This document shows, in pieces, positions 13,441 to 27,500 of a DNA stretch of 64,000 nt. The notes beneath the pieces are model-generated. The model was not told the origin of the DNA and made no database searches. It saw nothing but the letters and a program-made list of their open reading frames with translations. Each line of letters opens with the position of its first letter. The first letter of the stretch is position 1. The stretch is from Litoditis marina (Eukaryota > Nematoda > Chromadorea > Rhabditida > Rhabditidae): the NCBI GenBank assembly GCA_964036275.1, contig OZ038436.1:6544482-6608481 (forward strand), written 5' to 3'. The position numbers and the translations under genes were made by a program.

Positions 13441-15557
13441 CTAATTTTTTTACTGCGTTCGGTTCATTCAAAATTGAGACAGTCGAATGTTGCACTCGCA
13501 ACGTTTTCTGTGTAAATATTTCAAATGAACTAAACAACGAAAGAAAAGGTCAGACTTGGATGACTGAAGTTGTGAAGGTTGGTTTTCCTTTGACAACTTT
13601 TCTAGAGAGAAAAGAACTATTGATTGTATTGAGGGCAATCACCGCGTTTTAGTATCAACTGACTACAAATAAGAATGATAATGATAGATATGACTCTCTA
13701 AATGTTCCATTTTCCCAGTTTTTTTTCCAATTTGCTGTGTAATTGCGGCGGTGGCATCTCGTTTGGCTGGTCTGGCGAAGAATCCTTTTTGATGTTCTTA
13801 TAATAATAATGATAAACAAAGGTGTAACTGCGAAATATAAACTAAGCTTTTTAAATAATCACAGTTGAAAAAAAATGGTGAGCAGCGGAAAAATAAACTC
13901 TACAAAGTATAAATTCACTGAATTGAGTGCTATTCAAGTATAATTATGTTGTTGGATATAACAAACTACGTTAGTTCATGAATCCTTTAGTCCCTTTTGT
14001 GTAGTCAGTAAATATAATTTTTTTGAGAGCCTAATTGTGTATTGTGGTATTAGAGTCTTGAACTCACTAAACCCAGACCCTCCTTTTTTTATTCAGGTCC
14101 ACAAAACACGTATTTCAAAGGTGGGTGCTCAACTTGTAATTTGTTTGAAAGTACAAAGGCGCTAGGTACCAGGCTGAATTGGTCAACCGTCCAGTATCGC
14201 ACCAATACCTTGTTTGAGAGTAGAAACGGTTAGCGCGCTCTAATGATGCATCAGTTGGTAATAACCAATCGAATGTTATATAACGATGAAACCTTGGAAC
14301 AATCAGAATAAATCAATCAAAACCTGTATTCAGTAACTTGTTCGGCCTTTCCTACGACCAAACACGATGAATTAGTTTACTCATATGATTATACCGTAAG
14401 TCTTGAAACTTCGAGGTTTTCCATGTGAAAAGTGTTATGGACAATTCGAATACTTCGTTAGCTGTTCGCCGCTCTCAGCATTGACAGCTATCATACCAGA
14501 AGATACTGGATTCTTTAGAAATATGCAAATATGCTCAGCATACTGTTTAGGCGCATGGATAGTTGAAACGCAGTATAAAACTACAACTTCTGTATTTCAT
14601 GAACAAGTTTGATGAACAAGCCATGAACAATCAAAATGATGTTTTACACTCTTTTTCGAAAGAAAAAAAACTAAATAAATAGTCAATTTTGGAAACGTCT
14701 AAATAGTCAACGATTTTGTACTTCGATTTCGATCACGACTGATTGTAATATTGTCTTGCTATCATGAGAGATTCGTAATGAAGAGTTGATAGTTTTCATT
14801 GGTGAATAAACCAATGTGATATTTTAAACAGCATTATAGTAGGGTTTTTCACTAATATTATCTCGATGTTGAACTTCGACGAAACTTGAAGATCGCGAGC
14901 GCAAAAAGTTCCACAAACTCTGGTTTTGTGACAGGGCTCACAAAAGACAGATTGTACAAGTGATTTCAATGAACTATCAAATCATATGTTATGTATCCAT
15001 TGTTATACTGGCTCCAAAACACTCATCTGCGCTATTTTCACCGAACTTTTCGCTCCGTCTTTAGTTACAAACAGAAGTTTGTGTAATATAGATATCGATG
15101 ACAGAAATAGCAGTAATTAGTGGAAAGCCAGTAAAATAGAAACACGAAAACGCTTTTAGAGAGACTTTATTAATATCAAAATAGAATATGCGCGATTTAC
15201 TTTACAAAAAGAGAGAAGAGAAAACTAAACAGAGAGAACCACAACTGAAAATAAACCAGCTATCCCGAATATGATGCAATTATTAAAGGACTGCGATGGG
15301 CGCGGCGAGACCCATATTTGTAAACGCAGTACAACGTAAAGGTGGATTAAATAACACATAGTATCACAATACGTAACACTTTTTGAATTTTCCATCTTAT
15401 TAAGCTCCGGTCAAAAGTATTTTTCGAATTTCTACTATGCACACATTTTCAACCCCCTACACACAAAATCAAATAAAAAGTTCATTAAATATATTTATAT
15501 ACATTAAAGCTATCGAAATATCACAAAAAAGTCATAATAGATGCAAACATAAAGAAA

Positions 15558-18500
15558 CTAGTGTTCCACGCCATTAATATCACAGCTGATTAGAATAATC
15601 ATATGAGCGTGTTCCTTAGAGACAGTGAACTGTGGACATGCTACCCTTAGATTGGAGACAGTCCCGGGACCTCCAAGTAGAGCAACGGCTTTTATGTGCG
15701 AAACGCGTTCTTCCAGGGCATTTGTGACGAAAGCATCGACCGATGTCGAATCTTTCACTGAAGTGGACAGATCTTCCCTGGAAATAGAATGGTTGCATGA
15801 CAAACATAGGTGAATACCCCTCACTGTACTTTTGCCCCCCCCCTCGCCATAAACAGAGAATACATAGACACTTGAGCCTCGATCATTTCGGAACGTGCAC
15901 TAACGTACATGTTAGTGTTATCATATAACGTGAGTGATGTAGGAGTCCGCCTCAGTCAGACGATGATGACTATAGATCTATAGTAGAGTTTCACACAGGG
16001 AAGTCACTAACCCAATTGATTTCAAGTGATAGAGTGAAAGGGGTAAAATTCACCCGTGATATTCACGTATATTTTCCGTGAAAATGACGTGACACGATAC
16101 CTGACAAAAATGTCGCTCCATCTAGAGAGAACGGGAAGACAATCCGCCTGATCTCTATTCAATACCAGGGAATTCATGTTCGGGGCCACATGTACACCGG
16201 CGATCTGGAAAATACACCTATTGAAAAGAACAGTTATAAGGTTGGCTCCAGTCAAAATAGGGTGCACATATAAGACTTAACTCATAGTTGTTCATCCCTA
16301 TAGATGAATTCGTTAGAGTTTGCCTAAGCTGACGTGCACCGAACTCAAACTTTAACCAAGAAACCAAACAACCTTATTCTATTTTGCGCTAGAAGCCTGT
16401 ACAAGTATGATGCACACGTGTAACTTTCTGTGTTGGTAATTGGTGGTTCAGTGGTATAAGACAATCTTTATGGTTCCGATAAACAACTGTGTGGCGAACT
16501 ATGTGAGTGAGAATCTACCAAGTGCCTCCGAGTAGGCGGGGCTAGTAAACTACAAACAAAGAGTGAGAAAGAGAGAGGCGAGTAGCAAAATGGTCGTGTC
16601 CACGACAAAGCCTATGCAACTTCCAAGGTCTCACATAAACTGTACATTCTCATGACAACTCGGTTTTCCTTCGTTTTGCGTTGTTTCACAGCTAATGCTT
16701 CGAAGCTCGTTATTTATGAACCAGCAACATTTGAATGAGAGTTAGTTTGCCACCTCCGTTTTCACAAGAGACCTAGACAATGTATTTCTACAAAAATACC
16801 GTTCCCATAATATCACTAGTAAATGGTCTCACCGCATTAGAGTTGCCGGCGGCCTGTGGTTCGAGGAAGCCAATGCTGGTACTAATGTGGCGTTCGAATA
16901 TCACGTGGCTCACGTACTCCCTGTCATGTTGCCGCCGTCCCCATAATATCACTAGTAAATGGTCTCACCGCATTAGAGTTGCCGGCGGCCTGTGGTTCGA
17001 GGAAGCCAATGCTGGTACTAATGTGGCGTTCGAATATCACGTGGCTCACGTATTCCCTTTCATGTTGCCGCCGTCCCCATAATATCACTAGTAAATGGTC
17101 TCACCGCATTAGAGTTGCCGGCGGCCTGTGGTTCGAGGAAGCCAATGCTGGTACTAATGTGGCGTTCGAATATCACGTGGCTCACGTATTCCCTTTCATG
17201 TTGCCGCCGTCCCCATAATATCACTAGTAAATGGTCTCACCGCATTAGAGTTGCCGGCGGCCTGTGGTTCGAGGAAGCCAATGCTGGTACTAATGTGGCG
17301 TTCGAATATCACGTGGCTCACGTATTCCCTTTCATGTTGCCGCCGTCCCCATAATATCACTAGTAAATGGTCTCACCGCATTAGAGTTGCCGGCGGCCTG
17401 TGGTTCGAGGAAGCCAATGCTGGTACTAATGTGGCGTTCGAATATCACGTGGCTCACGTATTCCCTTTCATGTTGCCGCCGTCCCCATAATATCACTAGT
17501 AAATGGTCTCACCGCATTAGAGTTGCCGGCGGCCTGTGGTTCGAGGAAGCCAATGCTGGTACTAATGTGGCGTTCGAATATCACGTGGCTCACGTACTCC
17601 CTGTCATGTTGCCGCCGTCCCCATAATATCACTAGTAAATGGTCTCACCGCATTAGAGTTGCCGGCGGCCTGTGGTTCGAGGAAGCCAATGCTGGTACTA
17701 ATGTGGCGTTCGAATATCACGTGGCTCACGTACTCCCTGTCATGTTGCCGCCGTCCCCATAATATCACTAGTAAATGGTCTCACCGCATTAGAGTTGCCG
17801 GCGGCCTGTGGTTCGAGGAAGCCAATGCTGGTACTAATGTGGCGTTCGAATATCACGTGGCTCACGTACTCCCTGTCATGTTGCCGCCGTCCCCATAATA
17901 TCACTAGTAAATGGTCTCACCGCATTAGAGTTGCCGGCGGCCTGTGGTTCGAGGAAGCCAATGCTGGTACTAATGTGGCGTTCGAATATCACGTGGCTCA
18001 CGTATTCCCTTTCATGTTGCCGCCGTCCCCATAATATCACTAGTAAATGGTCTCACCGCATTAGAGTTGCCGGCGGCCTGTGGTTCGAGGAAGCCAATGC
18101 TGGTACTAATGTGGCGTTCGAATATCACGTGGCTCACGTATTCCCTTTCATGTTGCCGCCGTCCCCATAATATCACTAGTAAATGGTCTCACCGCATTAG
18201 AGTTGCCGGCGGCCTGTGGTTCGAGGAAGCCAATGCTGGTACTAATGTGGCGTTCGAATATCACGTGGCTCACGTACTCCCTTTCATGTTGCCGCCGTCC
18301 CCATAATATCACTAGTAAATGGTCTCACCGCATTAGAGTTGCCGGCAGCCTGTGGTTCGAGGAAGCCAATGCTGGTACTAATGTGGCGTTCGAATATCAC
18401 GTGGCTCACGTATTCCCTTTCATGTTGCCGCCGTCCCCATAATATCACTAGTAAATGGTCTCACCGCATTAGAGTTGCCGGCGGCCTGTGGTTCGAGGAA

Positions 18501-21500
18501 GCCAATGCTGGTACTAATGTGGCGTTCGAATATCACGTGGCTCACGTATTCCCTTTCATGTTGCCGCCGTCCCCATAATATCACTAGTAAATGGTCTCAC
18601 CGCATTAGAGTTGCCGGCGGCCTGTGGTTCGAGGAAGCCAATGCTGGTACTAATGTGGCGTTCGAATATCACGTGGCTCACGTATTCCCTTTCATGTTGC
18701 CGCCGTCCCCATAATATCACTAGTAAATGGTCTCACCGCATTAGAGTTGCCGGCGGCCTGTGGTTCGAGGAAGCCAATGCTGGTACTAATGTGGCGTTCG
18801 AATATCACGTGGCTCACGTATTCCCTTTCATGTTGCCGCCGTCCCCATAATATCACTAGTAAATGGTCTCACCGCATTAGAGTTGCCGGCGGCCTGTGGT
18901 TCGAGGAAGCCAATGCTGGTACTAATGTGGCGTTCGAATATCACGTGGCTCACGTATTCCCTTTCATGTTGCCGCCGTCCCCATAATATCACTAGTAAAT
19001 GGTCTCACCGCATTAGAGTTGCCGGCGGCCTGTGGTTCGAGGAAGCCAATGCTGGTACTAATGTGGCGTTCGAATATCACGTGGCTCACGTATTCCCTTT
19101 CATGTTGCCGCCGTCCCCATAATATCACTAGTAAATGGTCTCACCGCATTAGAGTTGCCGGCGGCCTGTGGTTCGAGGAAGCCAATGCTGGTACTAATGT
19201 GGCGTTCGAATATCACGTGGCTCACGTATTCCCTTTCATGTTGCCGCCGTCCCCATAATATCACTAGTAAATGGTCTCACCGCATTAGAGTTGCCGGCGG
19301 CCTGTGGTTCGAGGAAGCCAATGCTGGTACTAATGTGGCGTTCGAATATCACGTGGCTCACGTATTCCCTTTCATGTTGCCGCCGTCCTCATAATATCAC
19401 TAGTAAATGGTCTCACCGCATTAGAGTTGCCGGCGGCCTGTGGTTCGAGGAAGCCAATGCTGGTACTAATGTGGCGTTCGAATATCACGTGGCTCACGTA
19501 CTCCCTTTCATGTTGCCGCCGTCCCCATAATATCACTAGTAAATGGTCTCACCGCATTAGAGTTGCCGGCAGCCTGTGGTTCGAGGAAGCCAATGCTGGT
19601 ACTAATGTGGCGTTCGAATATCACGTGGCTCACGTATTCCCTTTCATGTTGCCGCCGTCCCCATAATATCACTAGTAAATGGTCTCACCGCATTAGAGTT
19701 GCCGGCAGCCTGTGGTTCGAGGAAGCCAATGCTGGTACTAATGTGGCGTTCGAATATCACGTGGCTCACGTATTCCCTTTCATGTTGCCGCCGTCCCCAT
19801 AATATCACTAGTAAATGGTCTCACCGCATTAGAGTTGCCGGCGGCCTGTGGTTCGAGGAAGCCAATGCTGGTACTAATGTGGCGTTCGAATATCACGTGG
19901 CTCACGTATTCCCTTTCATGTTGCCGCCGTCCCCATAATATCACTAGTAAATGGTCTCACCGCATTAGAGTTGCCGGCGGCCTGTGGTTCGAGGAAGCCA
20001 ATGCTGGTACTAATGTGGCGTTCGAATATCACGTGGCTCACGTATTCCCTTTCATGTTGCCGCCGTCCCCATAATATCACTAGTAAATGGTCTCACCGCA
20101 TTAGAGTTGCCGGCGGCCTGTGGTTCGAGGAAGCCAATGCTGGTACTAATGTGGCGTTCGAATATCACGTGGCTCACGTATTCCCTTTCATGTTGCCGCC
20201 GTTTCAATTTGCCGACAATCGCGTGGAGACGCAATTTTCCCTTGTTGCTACTCGTCGAAGAATCATCAAGAGATTCCATCATTGGCGGTCTGAAAGTATC
20301 ATAGTTATATGACTAATAGAATGATTCGAATTATTATATTTACAGAAATAAATGCTAAAAAGCCAGAAATATCCAACAAACTAGCTTCTGTTCTGCGAAA
20401 CGTGGACAAATTTGGACACTTTTGTGTATTTTTCAATAAAAAATGTGTTGCTTTTAGGAAAGTTTTTGTTATGGAAATTACAGCAACTATTGAGTGAAAA
20501 AATAACAGTTTAACAACTATTGAGTGAAAAAATGTAACTTTCATTTATCTCTTCAAACTTTCGAACCGACACTATCCTTATCCTATATAATATATAGGTT
20601 GTTTGATAATATCAAACTTAATGATGTACAATTACATCTTCAACCAAGTTGGAATGACTCGATTAATCACACTGATAGACTTTATCAACGGTGCGGATAG
20701 CACTTACGTATCAGTAACACTATCAAGCACTTTGCTTTTATATGACTTGTGAAACATACGAGTGCTCTTCTGTACGAAACAGTGAAAATAGAACCATGTT
20801 TCGCATTTTTTATTTATTTTTACCTTTATATGTGATTATTTAACATCCTATACCACTATGATACATCTGTAGCATAACAGAATCTGAGCTAAAAATCGGA
20901 GGGTCATATGTCAACCAAATAAAAATTATGGATAGATTTCACCCAGAAACACCCTATTCAAGAGTTCAAACTCCATTCTTCGATTAACTTAATCTTCACA
21001 TTCCGTTTACAATTGAAACCTAACTCTGAAAGCTATCCCGCGCCACTCGATAGTTCAACGAAATGCGAAATTCACCTGAGTGTTTCAGTTGGACTATAGT
21101 TAAAAGTGAGAATTACAAACTCGTTAGTGCTTCCAAATCTCTCACAATTGATATAAATATCTAGAATTGAGAACCAACTTAATAAATTGACCGCCCTTTT
21201 CAACCTAAAACGTACACAAAAAACACAAACTTACTTGAGATTGAATATTTTAAGAGGTTACGAATCAATTGATTGACCTTTTTTCAGAAAAAAGTAACAT
21301 TTGGAAAAAAAACTAACTTGAGATTGAGTATTTTGAGTGTGAGACTGGGGGTGATGGAGGGTTTGAACCGAATTGCCTCCCGCACAGTCCCCCATGAAAA
21401 ACGACGCGAATCGTTGTATCGTTGCAGACTTGTGAAGGAGAGAACATTCGAAAGAGAGGGAGAGGTCACCTCGTCTTTCTGCAATTGTAACTATTAGTTG

Positions 21501-24500
21501 TAAGTAAAATGTAATTGTAAATGGTAGGTTAAGGGCTGTAACTGTAGAAACCTCGTGGTTAGCGTGTAGAAACGCCACTTGAACACCCAGAAACATTTGC
21601 GCCGATTTTCTACGATTAGCAAGCTACAAAAGCGAGTGAGTAGTCAGGTCAATGAGGCTACAGACAGTCTGAATCTCTCTGACCTACACACTCTCTCGTC
21701 GACGTCGCAAACTTGCTGATTGGCAGCAGTTGTCTGAGTAGAAACACCAATTGCCTGCAGATGTCTAGCTCGACGATAGAGTGTGCAGGTCGAAGAGACG
21801 CAGACTTTATTAACCTGTCTGCGTCTCATTGATCTGCGTGCTGTCTCGTTTTGCAGCTATCCTATCGCAAAATATTGACAATCTGTTTCTGAGAGATTAA
21901 AAGGGCAGCACTGTCAACTTTTACATAGAAGTGTGTTACACTGAAAAAGATTGGCTCGACTGGTTAGTTTATTGTTTTCATTACTGTGATTCAACTACCG
22001 ACACAGCAACGTTATCACAATTCATGTCAGCCTATAACAAACGGTTGCAACACCTGACTGCTGTTATTAGGATGTGCCGTACACTTTTACTAATTCCTCT
22101 TTCTAAGTTTCAAAAAGCGTGTGTGTATCTGAATCTTAATGTGTTCAATGAATAGTATTCTTTCTACAAAATTAAACTTTATACACTAAAATTCAATCAC
22201 TGAAATTAACAAAATCATGTATTTCTACCACTCAACGTGTATTTTTTAAAAGGATAACAGAATTATACGGTGATCCTCGAGAAAAGACGATTCTCTAGAG
22301 ATTATATGTATTATTTTGTAATATGTCGCACTAGTATTCCCATTTATACTTGTAAGACTACAATAAACCTTTGAACTATTGAAATCATCCTCTCATTTCA
22401 ATACATTATATGTATTCTATAATAATAATCTGAAATGCCTGACCGGTATAGCCAACAGTCGTACTAGTATTCCCGTCGCAACTACCACCAAGAGATCATC
22501 CGAAATGGCGTAGTTGAAGCGAATATCGAATACGGCATTCGCACTGCTATTCAGGTTCTTAGCCTCTCCCATGAGAGATGAGAACAACTCGTGGTCGGCG
22601 AAGGGCAGCGCCTGCAAATTAGACGAAGTATATAACCGGGTTTTTCGGTGACCCCTTTTTCTGGTTACCTGAGTAGGTAACCGAGCAACAATTGGGTTTA
22701 GAACTATTGAAGGTGGACCAAATTTTAAATGAAACTTTAATGTTCTACAAGGGCAGGGCCTGAAAATCAGAACCACTTTTTGTCACTTAAACTATGTTTG
22801 TAACGGTTCTTAGGTTCACTGATGCAACCAGGTTTATTTTGTAGAAAAATTACTTACGTGTAAGATATTTTGGTTGAATGTGAAATGCAACCCGGTTACA
22901 ATAGAGAGAGAGCAATCAATAGTTTCCTACACAAGCAACCTGGTTGCTTTTCGGTTGCATGTGTAATTGGCATACTTTACTACTTTCTGAACTCGGCTAC
23001 TTCCATAATTCACCAATTTATCTATAGTCAAAACTGGACTGAACACAATATCTACAGTAGCCCAGCCACATTTTAGTTGTAAACCATTACTGTTCTGACG
23101 AACGTGATATGCTAATTGCACAGTTGTATCACATTTGCATACGACTGTGCACGTGTAATCGTCTACGTGCCAACTGGGAAGAAACGTGGCAGAAAGAAGA
23201 CTACGGAGCTCACTTCTCATTATGTTCTACTCGCGAATTGTTGTTCTCTCTTAGGTCTCCTTCTGAGGCCTCCTTATTGTCTGTGCATAACTTATAACAT
23301 ATGAACTCATTATCTATACACTGTTCTGTTGTCGGTTGATCCTACAAACATGTGAGTCCTTCTCAGTACATCCTAGAACTATCTTGGTAAAGAATAAATA
23401 GAGTATTCCTAAATAGATTAATAACCGCGTGGCAGTAGTTTCAGTAGAGTAATAGGCGGCATCCCACTAGCCTCCGAACATGGTGCATCGGCCGAACCAG
23501 TATACACTCGGTCGCCCAACCATCCTTATTCCTACCAAATTATGGTTTTAAATCAGTTGTATTAGTTGGAGCCAGTCTTATCCGAAACGATCGTTCAGTT
23601 GAGCAAAAATAGCAGTGCAACGCGGGATGCAACGCACTGAAAGTTCTTGAAAATCCAGGAATTGGCAACCTGGTGAATGTACTAGCTAGATGTACTGTGT
23701 GTTTTCTACATTTTGGTATGTTTTATTTGAATTGTGGTAACTCAAATATTATCATCCAACTTATTCACGAATTCACATACCCAGCTTACGGGAGCCACGC
23801 AACAGTCTTGATGCGGTAAGCAACGCGAAATGGGTTTTTTGTTCGCGTCTATGGTTGGGCAAAGGCATCCATAGAGATTTGAATAATTTGTCTAGTACGG
23901 ACACGGCGAAAGCCACCACAACCCATTGGGTCCGTAGCCTATTCGTTCCTGACGCTCGTTTCAGTAAGATATGAACTCCAGCCAGATCAACCAAATACAT
24001 CATACTCAAACCAGAATATATTCAAAGATGGACTGTACTACTATGGGACGGAATGTACGTGACACTCAACTGCGAACTCGTAGCACAGTGTAATTTCAGT
24101 TCGACCCCATGTATTTTAATTTTACTCGAAGCTTAATAATTAATCAAATTGCTGTACCTAAAGTTTAAACTACTCGAATACATGTAAATCAAATCATCAC
24201 AGCGTTCCTATTATGCTAGTTTGATGAATCAATCGTATCCAGCCAGCTACCCCCAGTATCCCCCTACAACCAGTTTTAACGGTCTTGAGTTCCAGAACTT
24301 TTGCTAGTTCGAAATTCATACACGAAGATTTGCTATCCCATATAACTTTGAACCTTCACTGTTGAATTTTGTCTCGAGATACTTATCAAACGCAAGATAT
24401 TTCATTTCGAAAGAGTGACATTGACCAGAAATCATGCAATATTTATGTGCTCGGAATAAAGAACGGAAAATAACACCAATATTAAAAATTCATTTGACCT

Positions 24501-27500
24501 CGTTAAACACCTCTGCTTCTCTGAAACAAGAACAGTATATTCGATCCAGTCCTTGGCATCGTCGAGCTATCCAGACGAGCAAACCAATCAACAATATTCC
24601 AACTATCCAGAGATGGTGGAAAGAATCCAGAACAAATGTGGAGAAATGTAAGTTTGGAGACGATAGAAGAACAAAACTGGATCAATGAAGATATTATGGA
24701 TCGATCTGGATGAAGAGGAACTATTCTGGACTGGATGTGACACGTTGGAATCAAGTGGATCAACAATGGAAACCGTGAGTTTTATTTTGTGCCAAAGTTA
24801 TAATTCCAGCCACAGTCTCTTGTGTCAGGCATATCTATTGTCTCGATTTGTGTCTATTCAATTATGTTATGACGCTTTCTATTCCTCATTTATCCCATAA
24901 GATAATTTCTCAGAACATTCCATCTCTCTACAACAGTTACATAATATTTCCTCTTAGTATTCATAAGAGGACAGAAGTGGTAATCCATTATTTGTAACTT
25001 CCAATTCATCCAGAATTATTACCATATACAATCCTCACTTGTTAGAAACTACGCAGTTTACTTGTTAACAAACGACAGTCAAACCTGTTTCACAGTTTAC
25101 ACGTTTAGCCGTCTCATCTGTCTGTTAGGCATGCTAATTTGCGTGAAAAGTCTGCGCGTTATTGAGCCATTCTGTTCAGTATACTTCCAAGACGTTCTCC
25201 AGGAACGGTCGCTTACTGAACTGCTATGCCGAAAATCGTGTTTACTAAGAGCGGTATAACCAGAAAAATACATGAAAATCAGTCAACCATCCAATCTATT
25301 CATCTTAAACTCCAGCCCCAGAACCAGATAAATAAGGACATTGATGAGTTGCACGATGTAATTTTAGAATGTCGTGAGCGTTTAGCAAATCACAGACTGC
25401 GCCTTAAAGAAATTCTTAACGAAGCGAGATCCATCTATGAATCAATCCACAACGAGCGATTGAGAGAAGAAATTCAAATTGATATTGAAAACCACATCGA
25501 TTCATTCAATATTATCGATATCCAGGAGCACATTGATGAAAGTTTAGTTCAAATAAAAATATATTTTCGGAAGCAAGATAGAGCCAGAGAACGTCAGAAG
25601 CTGGCTCAAACAGCACCGCCAGTAACTCAAAACAATATTCCATTTCGATACAACCAGCCTCAATCCCCGCATTACCCAAGACAAATTCTTCCAGAAAGTA
25701 ATCATGACACTATGCACATTAACCAGAACTTCCTTCAATCTAGGGTTCAATTACCAAAATTGAAAATTCCGGAATTCTGGGGAGATGTTAAAGAATTCAA
25801 TCAATTCTGGTCTCTATTCTCAGTATCAGTTCATGAAAATCCTGAGCTAACCGACATCGACAAATTTATAATGCTCAAATCCCTGATGAAAGGAGATTCA
25901 GCCCTATTGATCAACGCTATTCGTCTTTCGGGACCAATGTACAAAACAGCAGTTGATTTGATTGAAAAAGGTACAACAATGCCATTTCAACCAGAACATC
26001 CATCTTACAGGCCATAAAATCTTTACCTGTTGCCCAAAACAGCGTACATAGCCTTAGAAAAACGTTCGATACCATACGTAGCCACTTAGGCTGCGTTCAC
26101 TTCGCGCCTCCAACTCGAGCCGCTGCATCTGGATGCAGCGGCCAAAAATAGCAAAGGCTGCATTTCAGTCAAAAGCCGCTGCATCCGGATCTGAAAGCTG
26201 AAAGCCGCTGCTTCTTGCTGTCGAGAAGTATGAACCTACTTGGAGGCCGTTACGATTTTCTCAAACTTGAGCAAAATTCAAACATTATATAATTTTGTTT
26301 AATTTCAGGTCTATACGCAAACCGTGCCATTGCGTACGCGTGTCCTATCGCTCTGGCGCGGAAAGAAGATGCAATTCTATTTTCGCTTTGTGTATACTTC
26401 AAATGAATCAAACCCCATTTTTGTTGTTATTTTCGGTTCAGTCCGTGAAACTATTTTTAATCATTGATAGTTTGCTTTTTGAATTGTACTCAGAAATCAT
26501 ATTCTCACAGAATGAACGAATCAATCAGTGATGAAAGTTTGGAGGAGGAGCAGTCTCCTGTTGTGGAAATCCCAATGAAGAAGCCGCGAACCGAGAAAAA
26601 GGACAAGAAAGAGAAGATGGAGGCAGGCAAGAAAGAGAAGGAGGAGACAGGCAAGTTCTGACTATATTGAGTGAACGTAGGTGATAGCGGTATTAGAAAC
26701 TATGGATCCAACCGTACCCAGCTCTAGTGTGACTACTGAACTCGTAAAAGACAAACTCCCGTTGCCCATCAAGCAATCCTTAGTGCGTCTAGAACGTCAG
26801 TCAGGTCTCATATGAGATTTGGACCAGCTGTACCATCATTTAGAAAACCTCATAGCTGAGGAAGAAGCAGTTTCTCTGATCAACACCGATTTCAGCAATG
26901 ACAGGGTTAATGACCAGGAATATTCCACCTTCCATTCTCAAAACGATCAGAAAAGTTCAAATTCAGATTTCAACAACAAAGGAAGGCGAGAAGAGAAACA
27001 CTCATGTCGGTTTTGCCACAGCTTTAGTCATAGATCAGAAAATTGTACTAGAACTGTATCGTGCGAACTAAGGCGAGAATATGCGAATGAGAATGGTCTC
27101 TGTTACTGTTGTCTATCTTCAAACCACATTAGTCGTACTTGCAAAGCTACCTGTAAATACTGCCATAGTACCAGACACCATATAGCTCTGTGTTTCAAGA
27201 GAGATTGCTATAAGAACTGAGTCAAAAAGAAAATACATTCCATATCAATATGAGAAAGTAATGTATTTTCCGCAACCTATTTATCCAGTGAACGTTGATA
27301 ATAGTATTTGTCAACGAAGATTTCAATTATCCAAGACAATATTGATTACAAGATTACAATCCATGTCAAGTTTTATTCAATTCATTGATATTCGTCACAG
27401 TTTTCTGTCAAAATACGCATCCAACCAAAATCAGTTCGAGCACTTGATAAAGTATTCATCTGGATACTGTGGGTATATTTGGATCATCGAGGATATTCTT

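Larger units (their letters stand above)
11844..15557. other. Intergenic region between convergent esterase and C2CD5 genes
   Basis: No exon could be supported. It contains a snRNA-type promoter (12145-12177), a lone PSE-like motif (13481-13494), a C-rich palindromic cluster (13079-13440) and 3' UTR sequence of both flanking genes. The rest is AT-rich and featureless. Confidence 0.6.

Noticed and set aside
16439..16462. ATTGGTGGTTCAGTGGTATAA, like the 5' end of tRNA-Gly
   Set aside because: Only about 20 nt match; there is no anticodon arm, B-box or 3' half. Chance or a tiny tRNA fragment.
16803..20202. CRISPR-like array
   Set aside because: Units are identical throughout with no variable spacers, and the genome is eukaryotic.
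16780..20312. Repeated 79-aa plus-strand frames across the tandem array
   Set aside because: They arise because the 136-bp unit is open in two plus-strand frames. The coding strand of the source exon is minus, and no start context or family similarity exists.
21258..21596. 112-aa minus-strand frame over C2CD5 exon 17
   Set aside because: A different frame of the same DNA ends in phase 2 and joins exon 18 without a stop; the long frame would meet a stop.
24434..24688. 84-aa frame in the 5' leader of the BEL element
   Set aside because: No similarity to gag or pol and no conserved motif; probably leader sequence.
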